Source: Natranaerovirga hydrolytica | GTDB lineage: Bacteria; Bacillota; Clostridia; Lachnospirales; DSM-24629 | NCBI RefSeq assembly: GCF_004339095.1 | Contig: NZ_SMGQ01000013.1 | Location: 62,001 to 126,000 of the forward strand | Length of the DNA: 64,000 bases | Reading direction: 5' to 3' | Shown here: positions 7,972 through 15,796 of the stretch, in pieces | Numbering within the stretch: position 1 is the stretch's first letter | How the letters are laid out: each line of letters opens with the position of its first letter | The notes under the pieces: model-generated | What the model was told of the DNA's origin: nothing | Database searches by the model: none | Seen by the model: the letters and a program-made list of their open reading frames with translations, nothing else | Translations under genes and position numbers: made by a program

Positions 7972-8772
7972 ATGAAAGCATCTCAAACATTAAAAGCCAA
8001 TGACATCTTTTCTGGATATGATAAAAAAATTATAGTCAATGGTATTGATATTGTCGTTCCAAATAATAAAATAAGTGTTATTATCGGTGCCAATGCCTGT
8101 GGTAAATCGACTTTACTTAAAACACTTTCACGCCTCATACAGCCTGAGTCAGGAGAAATTATCCTTGACGGAAAAAAGATAAGTGAAATACCACCGAAAC
8201 AGTTAGCACGTACGATGGGACTGCTTCCCCAATCACCTATTGTACCAGAAGGTATCACCGTAGCAGATTTAGTTGGCAGAGGTAGATTTCCATATCAGTC
8301 TTTTTTCAAAGGGTTGAGTAAAAAAGATTATGAGGCTGTAGAAGAAGCGTTAGAAATTATGGGCATTACAGAGTTAGCCAACCATTGTGTAGACGAACTT
8401 TCAGGAGGACAACGGCAACGTGTATGGATTGCTATGGCCCTAGCTCAGCAGACAGATATTCTATTATTAGACGAGCCTACAACATACTTGGATATAACCT
8501 ATCAAGTGGAGATCCTTGATTTGTTAACAGATCTTAATAGAAAACGTGGCACAACAATTGTTATGGTTCTTCATGATATCAATCTATCTGCTCGTTATGC
8601 AGATTATATCTTCGCTCTTCATAAAGGAAAGCTTATAGAAGAAGGTTCACCTTCTAAAATCATAACAGAACCCTTAATCAAGCAAGTTTTTGATCTTGAT
8701 TGTACGGTTATAAAAGATCCGCTTTCTGGTTCGCCATTTATTGTTCCAAAAGGAAGATATCATGTCAGTTGA
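7972..8772 (+). CDS. iron-chelate ABC importer ATPase
   Basis: ATP-binding subunit of 266 residues (FecE/FepC type). Walker A reads GANACGKST (an Ala-Cys variant of GxNGxGKST), the Q-loop is LLPQSP, the signature is LSGGQRQRVW and Walker B is ILLLDEPTTYLD, followed by the switch histidine in VLHDINLSARYAD. It energises the two FecCD permeases. It is the last gene of the operon, which ends at a hairpin at 8866-8908. Confidence 0.94.
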   Translation: MKASQTLKANDIFSGYDKKIIVNGIDIVVPNNKISVIIGANACGKSTLLKTLSRLIQPESGEIILDGKKISEIPPKQLARTMGLLPQSPIVPEGITVADLVGRGRFPYQSFFKGLSKKDYEAVEEALEIMGITELANHCVDELSGGQRQRVWIAMALAQQTDILLLDEPTTYLDITYQVEILDLLTDLNRKRGTTIVMVLHDINLSARYADYIFALHKGKLIEEGSPSKIITEPLIKQVFDLDCTVIKDPLSGSPFIVPKGRYHVS

Positions 8773-8865
8773 AAAAACAAATCAGTAGAAAAATGATATG
8801 GCGTTAGAAATATACCATACGCATTTAAAGATTAATGGTATGGATATAAAAAAATAACTTAAACT

Positions 8866-8908
8866 AAGGAATATGTATACCATTAGGGTAGATTATATTC
8901 CTTTTTTA
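8866..8908 (+). terminator. rho-independent terminator of the iron importer operon
   Basis: AAGGAATAT (8866-8874) pairs with ATATTCCTT (8895-8903), followed by TTTTATT. It is 94 bases past the ATPase stop. Confidence 0.6.
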
Positions 8909-9156
8909 TTTGTAAACATTTCTTTAGTACAACCCCCTCTATTAGATAATTATTTTATAAGCAAATAAAACTTCATAAAATGAAAGAAGTGTTTTAAATG
9001 AATGACACAATTTTAAAGAGTCATTTGTTAAAGATACACAAATTTAACAATATGCCACTGGCTTATTTCACAAAATTAACAGTAATATTTAATAAGAAGT
9101 TCTATTAAGACAAGCGACAAAATATGACACAATCTTCTAAAGATTAATACAAATAG
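8909..9156. other. AT-rich intergenic stretch, no gene seen
   Basis: No reading frame of note. Two similar direct repeats occur, ATGACACAATTTTAAAGA (9002-9019) and ATGACACAATCTTCTAAAGA (9124-9143), 122 bases apart, the second just before the promoter of the next operon. They could be regulator sites, but this is weakly supported. Confidence 0.3.
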
Positions 9157-9165
9157 TGCTATAAT
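9157..9165 (+). promoter_or_regulatory. extended -10 promoter of the NRPS-like cluster
   Basis: GTGCTATAAT ends at 9165: a perfect -10 hexamer (9160-9165) with the upstream TG of an extended -10. No good -35 is seen 17 bases upstream (CTAAAG). Transcription from here would begin near 9172, just at the 5' arm of the structured leader. Confidence 0.55.
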
Positions 9166-9177
9166 TTTTGTTATAAA

Positions 9178-9349
9178 GAGACGAAATAACAAAAATTAAG
9201 CAGAAAATCCTTGGACAAAAAATCTGAGGATTTTATTGTATCAAAAAACAATGCAAGTATATTTTAAGAGGACTACTGTCTTCAAGTAATATAAAATCGA
9301 CAGAAATGGTTCGATGTAGAAATAGAAGATTTGCTTGTTATTTCGTTTC
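9178..9349 (+). ncRNA. putative structured 5' leader closed by a long-range stem
   Basis: GAGACGAAATAACAA (9178-9192) is complementary (14 of 15) to TTGTTATTTCGTTTC (9335-9349). The enclosed 142 bases contain a terminator-like hairpin AAAATCCT/AGGATTTT (9204-9211/9227-9234) followed by ATT, and a smaller ATTGT/ACAAT hairpin (9235-9252). The 3' arm ends 8 bases before the AAAGGAGG ribosome site of the next gene, so folding could control read-through or translation. I do not recognise a known riboswitch class. Confidence 0.5.
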
Positions 9350-9372
9350 TTATTTTAAAGGAGGAATGAAAT

Positions 9373-9807
9373 ATGAGTTTTAATAAGGGGTATGAATTTA
9401 AAAGATTTGAAAAACAATGGGAACAAGAAAAAATATGGATGCGAACTGAAGGAATGAGAGACGGTGATATCAAAAAAATGTATGAATACGACAGGATATA
9501 TTTTAACAGCAGAAGAAGATATGAGGAACACAGAGTAGGAGAAATACAATCGGACCATTTAGGTGTAGAAGAAGACTTTGAACAAAATTTAGAGTTTATG
9601 GATTTGATTAGGGATGAAAAGTTGTTTAGAGCCATTAGTCAGCTTAAAACCAATGAATTAGAACTTTTGAAGCTTTTCGCTATCCATGATATGAGAGTTA
9701 CAGAAATAGCCCATTTAAAAGGAAAAAGTAAAAGCAACATTTCTGAAAAGTTAACTAGGATTATAGAAAAAGTAAAAAAAAATTATAACAACCCGAACAA
9801 AAATTGA
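9373..9807 (+). CDS. sigma-70 region 4-like DNA-binding protein
   Basis: A 144-residue soluble, highly charged protein. The C-terminal third (about residues 85-135) looks like sigma region 4: a helix resembling LKTNELELLKLFAIHDMRVTEIAH followed by KGKSKSNISEKLTRIIEKVKK. No sigma region 2 is visible, so it is more likely an activator or small regulator of the type found in clostridial mobile or biosynthetic loci than a complete sigma factor. The start has AAAGGAGG at 9357-9364. It is the first gene after the structured leader and lies 103 bases before the adenylation gene, so it is a candidate pathway regulator. Confidence 0.7.
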   Translation: MSFNKGYEFKRFEKQWEQEKIWMRTEGMRDGDIKKMYEYDRIYFNSRRRYEEHRVGEIQSDHLGVEEDFEQNLEFMDLIRDEKLFRAISQLKTNELELLKLFAIHDMRVTEIAHLKGKSKSNISEKLTRIIEKVKKNYNNPNKN

Positions 9808-9843
9808 TTTTAGTCGGCTACATAATAAGAAGGGAGGTTTTAA

Positions 9844-9870
9844 GTGTGTTTTGTTAAAAACGATCAGTAA
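9844..9870 (+). other. eight-codon reading frame with good ribosome site
   Basis: GTG 9844 follows GGGAGG (9832-9837) at ideal spacing and reads VCFVKNDQ then TAA. A second ribosome site, AAGGAGG (9891-9897), serves the adenylation gene downstream. It could be a leader peptide or the scar of a lost gene. Confidence 0.2.
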
Positions 9871-9910
9871 AGATAATGTAATGATGTATTAAGGAGGTGG
9901 GTACAAACTT

Positions 9911-11383
9911 ATGAGAGAACAGTTATATGATCAGATCAAAAAACAAGGAAAAAAATTATATGTGCTATCAAAAGAAAAAAATTGGTCATATGAAGAACTA
10001 CAGTATTATTGTGCTTTTTATCATAAGATGTTTCGAGACAATGGATATGACAAAGTCTTATTATCTACAAATCAGAATTTTAATGCGTACAGTGCAATTT
10101 TAGCTGCTTATTTAACAGGAACCACATTTTGTATTATTAATCCAGACTTACCTGTTGAACGCAAACAATACATGATAGAAACATTTCAGCCCAGTTTGAT
10201 TATATGTAGTGAAGCAGATAACTTAAACAATGTGTTTGAAGAGAAAGTATTTCATTTAGAAAAAACAAAAGCAGCTATAAAAGAATTTGAAATCTGTTCA
10301 ATAGAACAAACCTTTAATAATGATTTGGTGTATGTTTCCTTTACATCTGGGTCTACTGGTATGCCTAAAGGATGCAAAATCAAAAGAAAGGCTTTTGAAC
10401 AGTTTTGTAGGTGGGCTTCTGATGAATTTTCACTGACAGAAGAAGATATTTATGGACAATATGTGCCGTTATATTTTGATATGAGTTTAATTGATATTTT
10501 TGGAGGTACTTTACATGGGGTTACGTTGGTTCCTTTTTCCAATTTTTCAGAGAAACTACGTCCAGGAGTTCTGTTAAAGCGGTACAATATTACTTTTCTA
10601 AATGTGGTGCCTCAATTTTTAGAGATTTTAATTCAAACCAATCAATGTTCCAGAGAATACTTAAAGAGTATAAGAATGATACGGTTTGGTGGAGATAAAA
10701 TCTATAAAAAACGATTAGATAGGTTGTTTGAGCACCTACCAGATGTAAAAGTAGTTTCAACTTATGGTCCTACAGAGACGACGTGTTTTTGTTTTTATAA
10801 AACCGTTGATAAGACCACTTATAAGAACCATTCAAAGGAGATCGTGACCATTGGCAACACGATACCTGGGTGGCAAGCGTATTTAAGAAATGTAGAGGAG
10901 AATGTAGGTGAGATTGTAATATATGGCTCAAATATTGGAGCAGGTTACTTGCACCAAGAAAAAGATGAACACTTTAGTGGGGAAATAATCAATGGTCAAG
11001 AGGTAGAGGTTTATTATACAGGAGATTATGCTTCTATGAGTAATGGTATGTACTATTTTGAAGGCAGAAGAGATGCACAGATAAAAATCAATGGCAATCG
11101 AGTCAGTTTAATTGAAGTAGAATATGCTCTAATGAAAATGGGGTGTAGTGAAGTCGTCGCCATTTTTTTGAAAGATAATATTTTTTGTTTTTATTGTACA
11201 AGCAATGAAATTTTTGAGTCAGAAGCAGAAATTAAAATCAGACTAGAAGATAAGTTGCCAAGATATGCCATTCCGTCAGAATTAATTAAACTACCTAAAA
11301 TGCCCTATAATGCCAATGGTAAAGTAGATAGAAATAAGCTTAAGATAATCGCTGAAAAATTGATAATGGAATGGGGGAAATAA
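9911..11383 (+). CDS. free-standing NRPS-type adenylation enzyme
   Basis: A 490-residue adenylate-forming enzyme that should activate an amino acid and load it on the carrier protein encoded 1 base downstream. Core motifs in order: A3 FTSGSTGMPKG, A4 PLYFDMSLIDIF (the Asp that usually contacts the substrate amino group is present), A5 STYGPTETT, A7 YYTGDYAS, A8 GRRDAQIKINGNRVSLIEVE and A10 NANGKVDR with the catalytic lysine. There is no condensation, carrier or thioesterase domain, so it resembles DltA-like stand-alone A proteins. It is not dltA by context, as no dltB or dltD is nearby. The substrate is not predicted. Confidence 0.9.
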   Translation: MREQLYDQIKKQGKKLYVLSKEKNWSYEELQYYCAFYHKMFRDNGYDKVLLSTNQNFNAYSAILAAYLTGTTFCIINPDLPVERKQYMIETFQPSLIICSEADNLNNVFEEKVFHLEKTKAAIKEFEICSIEQTFNNDLVYVSFTSGSTGMPKGCKIKRKAFEQFCRWASDEFSLTEEDIYGQYVPLYFDMSLIDIFGGTLHGVTLVPFSNFSEKLRPGVLLKRYNITFLNVVPQFLEILIQTNQCSREYLKSIRMIRFGGDKIYKKRLDRLFEHLPDVKVVSTYGPTETTCFCFYKTVDKTTYKNHSKEIVTIGNTIPGWQAYLRNVEENVGEIVIYGSNIGAGYLHQEKDEHFSGEIINGQEVEVYYTGDYASMSNGMYYFEGRRDAQIKINGNRVSLIEVEYALMKMGCSEVVAIFLKDNIFCFYCTSNEIFESEAEIKIRLEDKLPRYAIPSELIKLPKMPYNANGKVDRNKLKIIAEKLIMEWGK

Positions 11384-11384
11384 A

Positions 11385-11675
11385 ATGAATGATATTACTA
11401 ATGTTTTAATAGAAGAAATTATAAAAACAAAAGAAATATTTATAAAGCAAAAGGAGATTGATGAAAAAACAAATTTAGTAACGGATTTGAATTTTAACTC
11501 TATTGATTTTATGCAGTTTGTTGTAGGTATAGAAAGCAGGCTCAATATTTCCTTTGATTTAGAAGAATTTATGGAAAATGGAGATATAAATTTATTCAAA
11601 TCGGTGAAAGATTATGTTTGCAAAAAAATCTTGGAGGGAGAGGAAAATGATGCTGGAAGAGCAGAAATTGGGTAA
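11385..11675 (+). CDS. acyl/peptidyl carrier protein
   Basis: A 96-residue carrier protein. LNFNSIDFMQFVVGIE matches the helix II signature; Ser39 (codon 11499-11501), in NSI instead of the common DSL, should carry phosphopantetheine. It lies 1 base after the adenylation gene and overlaps the next gene by 29 bases, indicating tight co-expression. The expected role is to hold the amino-acyl thioester made by the A enzyme for the following enzymes. The C-terminal tail is acidic. Confidence 0.88.
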   Translation: MNDITNVLIEEIIKTKEIFIKQKEIDEKTNLVTDLNFNSIDFMQFVVGIESRLNISFDLEEFMENGDINLFKSVKDYVCKKILEGEENDAGRAEIG

Positions 11676-12825
11676 ACTCAAACAATTGCTAATTTATCTA
11701 ATGGATCACAATGCATTCTATAAAAGCATTCAAAATAACTTACAATTTGACATACATAATGATGACATACAAGAAATTTATAATAAGCTGCCAATTGTTA
11801 CCAAGCAAGATATCATCAATAATCCAGACATATTTTTTTCAGAGACTATTAAAGGGGAAGAAATATTTGAAGAAAGAACCAGTGGCAGTACAGGGAATGT
11901 ATTAAAATGCTATAAAACCAATACGGAAAGAACCCTGCTTGCATTAAACATATGGAAACAAAGAAGAAAGTTTGATCCGATGGTCAACATATCCAATTAT
12001 TATAATCTTTTTAATAACGAGATGGAAGAGATTATTGGTAAATTCTATAATGTTGATGACAAAATGGTCATAAGAAATTTCTACAGATTAATGGCTGTGC
12101 AGCCTAGATGGATAGCAGGACCCATATCCCTATTAAGTAAGTTTGCCATTTTGATCAATGAGGAGAAAATTAATTATAAGAACGATGGAACATTAAAATT
12201 TATTGAGTTTCATGGTGAAAATGTAGATGAAAAAAGCAGGAAATTCATTGAAGAAACTTTCCAATGTAAAACCATCAATAACTATGGAACAAGTGAAACT
12301 TGGTGTATTGCACTAGATTGTGATAACCAAAAGCTTCATATACAAGATTATATTATAGCCGATTCGAAAAAAGACGGTGAGGAAGATAAATTGTTAATTA
12401 CCAGTCTAATTAACAAATATATGCCCATTGTTAAGTATGCCAATGGAGACTGTGGAAAACCCATAGAGAAGGACTGTGATTGTCATAATAACAATTCAGT
12501 CATTTGGCTAAAGGGGGGGCGTGAAACCGATTACATTACAGGTACCAGTGTACTAGGTAATTATTTATTTGACGAAATCTTATGGCAAGCGTTTGAACGA
12601 TTTGGAAGTGTTGTCCATGAGTATCAAGTCTTTCAACAAGAATTAAAAAAATTTGAATTTATTATTGCAAAGGGCAACCACTATTCAGAAGACGTGACGC
12701 AATTTTTACACAGCAGAATTTTACAAGAGCTGGGAGCAGACAATCAAGTTAACTTTTCTTTTGTAGACCATGTGAAAGCGTTAAGCAATGGTAAACTAAA
12801 AAAATTTCATCCCTATAAAAACTAA
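11647..12825 (+). CDS. PaaK/CapK-like adenylate-forming enzyme
   Basis: About 392 residues, similar to phenylacetate-CoA ligase/coenzyme F390 synthetase proteins. It has the phosphate loop ERTSGSTGNVLKCYKT, INNYGTSETWCIALDC (equivalent to YGxTE) and a C-terminal GGRETDYITG followed by a small domain ending SNGKLKKFHPY, where the lysines would be catalytic. The start is placed at ATG 11647 (or 11650) after GGAGGGAGAGG; an upstream in-frame ATG at 11614 lacks a site. Cysteines DCDCH in the middle could bind metal. In this cluster it may activate a second acid, or condense or release the carrier-bound intermediate; the reaction is not known. Confidence 0.8.
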   Translation: MMLEEQKLGKLKQLLIYLMDHNAFYKSIQNNLQFDIHNDDIQEIYNKLPIVTKQDIINNPDIFFSETIKGEEIFEERTSGSTGNVLKCYKTNTERTLLALNIWKQRRKFDPMVNISNYYNLFNNEMEEIIGKFYNVDDKMVIRNFYRLMAVQPRWIAGPISLLSKFAILINEEKINYKNDGTLKFIEFHGENVDEKSRKFIEETFQCKTINNYGTSETWCIALDCDNQKLHIQDYIIADSKKDGEEDKLLITSLINKYMPIVKYANGDCGKPIEKDCDCHNNNSVIWLKGGRETDYITGTSVLGNYLFDEILWQAFERFGSVVHEYQVFQQELKKFEFIIAKGNHYSEDVTQFLHSRILQELGADNQVNFSFVDHVKALSNGKLKKFHPYKN

Positions 12826-12841
12826 AAAAAGGAGTGGTTCT

Positions 12842-13936
12842 ATGTTTCAGATTGATGAAAAAAATAAAAAACAATTAAGCATTGTAATGCCTCCGCCAGT
12901 ATATTATTCTCTTTTTGCAGCAGACAAGCTTTCAATTTTATGTACCAATGAAAATGCTTACAACTGGATACACAATAATTTTATACAACTTTTATTTTAC
13001 AAACAATATTTAAAAGATCCAGGTGTATTTGGGGAAAGGTTTTATAAAAGTCAATATATGTGTATATGGCCAATAGACACTTTTAAAATAGGCTTTAGAG
13101 GGGCAAATCTGTTGCTAGAGGAATACCCCATTAATGATCATTTTATGGAATTAAAGCCAGATACGTTAATTGAGCATATTACGCAATGGATAGACAAAGA
13201 GTTTTATATGATAGCCAATGTAGATGTTTCTAAATTAACCACCACCCACTATTTTGGTCCAACACCTTTTTGTCATTCTTCTATGATTATTGGATACGAT
13301 AAAGATAAAAAAGTGCTTAAGCAAGTGGATTATGGGGAGAATGGTGCCATAAACATTCTGGATATCCCGTTTCAAGATTATATTAACGCATTTTTTTCTC
13401 CAGCATTAGAAAGTATTTTTAAGAATGAAAAAAATCAAGATGTTAAGTATATGGCCACACTGCATAGGCATAAGAAAAATAGTGTATCCATTAACCTTAA
13501 TCCAAGTGTCATAAAATTCTGGGTAAAAGAATTTATGGACTGTGCTCAATCAAATAAAAAGAGTGATTTTTTTATTGAACTTGGAGAAACAGCAGGTGGT
13601 TTTGATGTGTATGAGTCCGTGTTAGAAATGTCTAGCTTATTGTTTGAGATTAATAAAGGCTCTATAGATTATCGTATGTATCATTGTATCCATGAGCATA
13701 AGCGGTTAATGACATTAAGAATTCAGGAACTGGAAAAAAGACAGATTTTAGACCCCAGTTTAAATTTATACGAATTAAATAATAAACTTGTTCAGCTTAC
13801 TGAATCTATGCGGTTTACAGTATTAAAAAATAACATTGCACCAAGAAAAGAAAATTTAAATTTACTAAAAGAAAATATGGAAAAGTTAACTGCAATGGAG
13901 CAAGATATGATGCATCTGCTATACAATAATCTGTAA
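12842..13936 (+). CDS. C39-like/BtrH-like protein of the NRPS cluster
   Basis: A 364-residue soluble protein without signal peptide. The N-terminal half resembles peptidase C39-like/BtrH N-terminal proteins found in small NRPS loci: LSILCTNENAYNWIHNNFIQL near the start, then FYMIANVDV, CHSSMIIGYDKDKK with a candidate catalytic His, and a QVDYG turn. BtrH transfers an acyl group from a carrier protein, so an acyltransferase or carrier-releasing role is plausible here. A candidate cysteine is the one in ILCTNE; I cannot confirm a catalytic dyad. The C-terminal half is helical and charged with no recognised domain. AAAGGAG lies 8 bases before the start and the gene follows its neighbour closely. 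Confidence 0.55.
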   Translation: MFQIDEKNKKQLSIVMPPPVYYSLFAADKLSILCTNENAYNWIHNNFIQLLFYKQYLKDPGVFGERFYKSQYMCIWPIDTFKIGFRGANLLLEEYPINDHFMELKPDTLIEHITQWIDKEFYMIANVDVSKLTTTHYFGPTPFCHSSMIIGYDKDKKVLKQVDYGENGAINILDIPFQDYINAFFSPALESIFKNEKNQDVKYMATLHRHKKNSVSINLNPSVIKFWVKEFMDCAQSNKKSDFFIELGETAGGFDVYESVLEMSSLLFEINKGSIDYRMYHCIHEHKRLMTLRIQELEKRQILDPSLNLYELNNKLVQLTESMRFTVLKNNIAPRKENLNLLKENMEKLTAMEQDMMHLLYNNL

Positions 13937-13950
13937 AAAAAGAAGGTCAT

Positions 13951-14004
13951 ATGAAAATGTAATTTACAAATGTATTAACAAGCATTTGAAAATTACATTT
14001 TCAT
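13951..14004 (-). repeat. right-hairpin copy (G) of the two-hairpin repeat
   Basis: ATGAAAATGTAATTT (13951-13965) is perfectly complementary to 13990-14004, with an inner CAAATG/CATTTG stem around TATTAACAAG. Read on the minus strand it aligns with the right half of copies B and D (GAAA, TAATTT, CAAAT, CTTG, TTTG, AAATTA, TTCATAT). The left half is absent. It separates the C39-like gene from the exporters and may act as an intra-operon hairpin. Confidence 0.65.
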
Positions 14005-14047
14005 AGAAACGAGTGGAAAGCAAAGGAAAAGGGAGGAGATCAATAAT

Positions 14048-15796
14048 ATGAATAATTATGTGTTTAGAATTATTGGTTCAGATAAAAAAAATTGGCGTTA
14101 TTATATACTGCATGTTGTTTCGACCATTATTGTTTCAACCATTGGTTTATATGTAATAGAAATCGCTAGAAACATTGTAGATAATGGTGACAAGATTAAT
14201 GAAAATTTAACACAGTACTTAATGATGGCAATAGGCATTACATTTATAGGAGCAATTTTTTCATATTTAGAGACATATTCATCAGGTAGATTTTCCATTC
14301 ATTGTGTTAAAAATTTAAGAAACAAGTTACTGGATAAATTTTTAAGAACAGAATACCAATACTTTGATAATGTCCATAGCGGTTCCATTTTAAATCAATC
14401 AAACGGCGATATAGATATTATTCAAGGTCATTTAGAGTCCACGCTTCCTCAGTTGGTTTCTGCGTTATTTAGATTTATAACTGCTTTTATCTATTTATCC
14501 TTTATTAATGTTAGGTTGGTAATGGTTTGTGTCGTTTTAACACTGATTATTATTGTTTTTGTAAAAATAGTCATTAACCCTATTTCAAAAATCTTTGACA
14601 AACATCAAAAAAAATTAGATGAAGCAACAGAAGTGGCTAATGATTGTATTTCTGGAGCGTATATACAAAAAGCTTACAATTTAGAAGATCAGTTTATTAA
14701 AAAGTATGATGAACATATGGAAGAATTAACCAGACAATCTTTGAAAAGACAAAAATTATTAGCAGTAACTTTTCCACTGACAGATATACTTAGATTTCTT
14801 CCAACGTTAATATGTATGGTATTGGGCTTTATTGGTACGTATAACGGGGTATTAACAGGTGGGGATTTTGTGGCTTTTGTTATTTTGTTGGGAAGAATAA
14901 CGACCCCTATGGCAGAATTTCCAATATTAGTTGCGGGTCTAAAAGAAGTGATGGTGTGTATCAACCGCATCAATCAAATATTTCATAAACCAGATGAACA
15001 AAATGGCATTTATATAGGCGATAGAAGAGAAAATATACTTGGCAATCAAAAGATCCTTTCTTTTGAAAACGTGAATTTTGGATACCATAAAGAGGATTTG
15101 ATTATGAAAGACTTATCCTTTCAAGTTGAAAAAGGAGAAATGGTAGCATTTGTGGGAGCAAGTGGTGCAGGAAAAAGTACTTTGTTTAAGTTAATTGCTA
15201 AGCTTTATCCCTATCAAGGAGGTAAGATCCTCTTTATGGGAAAAGCCTTAGAAGAATGGAACAATGAAGCACTTAGAAGTCAGATAGCCTATGTTCCACA
15301 AGATGTTTTTTTATTTCCGTGTAGTATTGCGAAAAACATTGCTTATGGCAATGAATACGCTTCTATGGAAGACATTATAAACGCTGCAAAGTTAGCTCAA
15401 GCACACCAATTTATTTTACAGCTTCCAGAAGGTTATGAAACCAATGTGGGTGAGAGAGGTATAAAACTTTCTGGAGGGCAAAGACAGAGAATTGCTATTG
15501 CAAGAGCTTTTTTGAAAAATTCTCCTATACTATTGTTGGATGAAATGACCTCAGCATTAGATGTTGAATCAGAAGAACTATTGCAAAAAGCACTTGATAA
15601 TTACGCCAAAGGTAGAACGGTTTTAATCATTGCTCATAGATTGACTACTATTATGCAAGCAGACACGATATATGTACTGGACTCAGGTGAAATTGTTGAA
15701 ATAGGTCAACATGAAACATTAATAAAGAAAAACGGCGTTTATAATAAATTGTATTTAAAGCAGTTTGAAGGAGGCGCAAAAGATGAAGTTAGTTAA
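14048..15796 (+). CDS. ABC half-transporter (exporter fold), subunit 1
   Basis: A 582-residue half-transporter: about six membrane segments in residues 15-310, then a nucleotide-binding domain. Walker A GASGAGKST is near residues 369-377, signature LSGGQRQRI near 473, Walker B ILLLDEMTSALD near 496 with the catalytic Glu intact, and the switch His in IIAHRLTT. It overlaps the next, similar half-transporter gene by 14 bases, so the two probably form a heterodimer. Context suggests export of the cluster product. Pairs of this fold can also import siderophores (YbtPQ, IrtAB), an alternative worth keeping because of the adjacent iron importer. Confidence 0.9.
   Translation: MNNYVFRIIGSDKKNWRYYILHVVSTIIVSTIGLYVIEIARNIVDNGDKINENLTQYLMMAIGITFIGAIFSYLETYSSGRFSIHCVKNLRNKLLDKFLRTEYQYFDNVHSGSILNQSNGDIDIIQGHLESTLPQLVSALFRFITAFIYLSFINVRLVMVCVVLTLIIIVFVKIVINPISKIFDKHQKKLDEATEVANDCISGAYIQKAYNLEDQFIKKYDEHMEELTRQSLKRQKLLAVTFPLTDILRFLPTLICMVLGFIGTYNGVLTGGDFVAFVILLGRITTPMAEFPILVAGLKEVMVCINRINQIFHKPDEQNGIYIGDRRENILGNQKILSFENVNFGYHKEDLIMKDLSFQVEKGEMVAFVGASGAGKSTLFKLIAKLYPYQGGKILFMGKALEEWNNEALRSQIAYVPQDVFLFPCSIAKNIAYGNEYASMEDIINAAKLAQAHQFILQLPEGYETNVGERGIKLSGGQRQRIAIARAFLKNSPILLLDEMTSALDVESEELLQKALDNYAKGRTVLIIAHRLTTIMQADTIYVLDSGEIVEIGQHETLIKKNGVYNKLYLKQFEGGAKDEVS

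Noticed and set aside
9282-9635. Minus-strand reading frames over the leader and the sigma-like gene
   Set aside because: Low-complexity Ser/Phe/Leu composition typical of antisense to AT-rich coding sequence.
9911-11675. dltA/dltC D-alanylation genes
   Set aside because: Adenylation and carrier genes are adjacent as in dlt, but dltB and dltD are missing and a PaaK-like enzyme and exporters follow instead.
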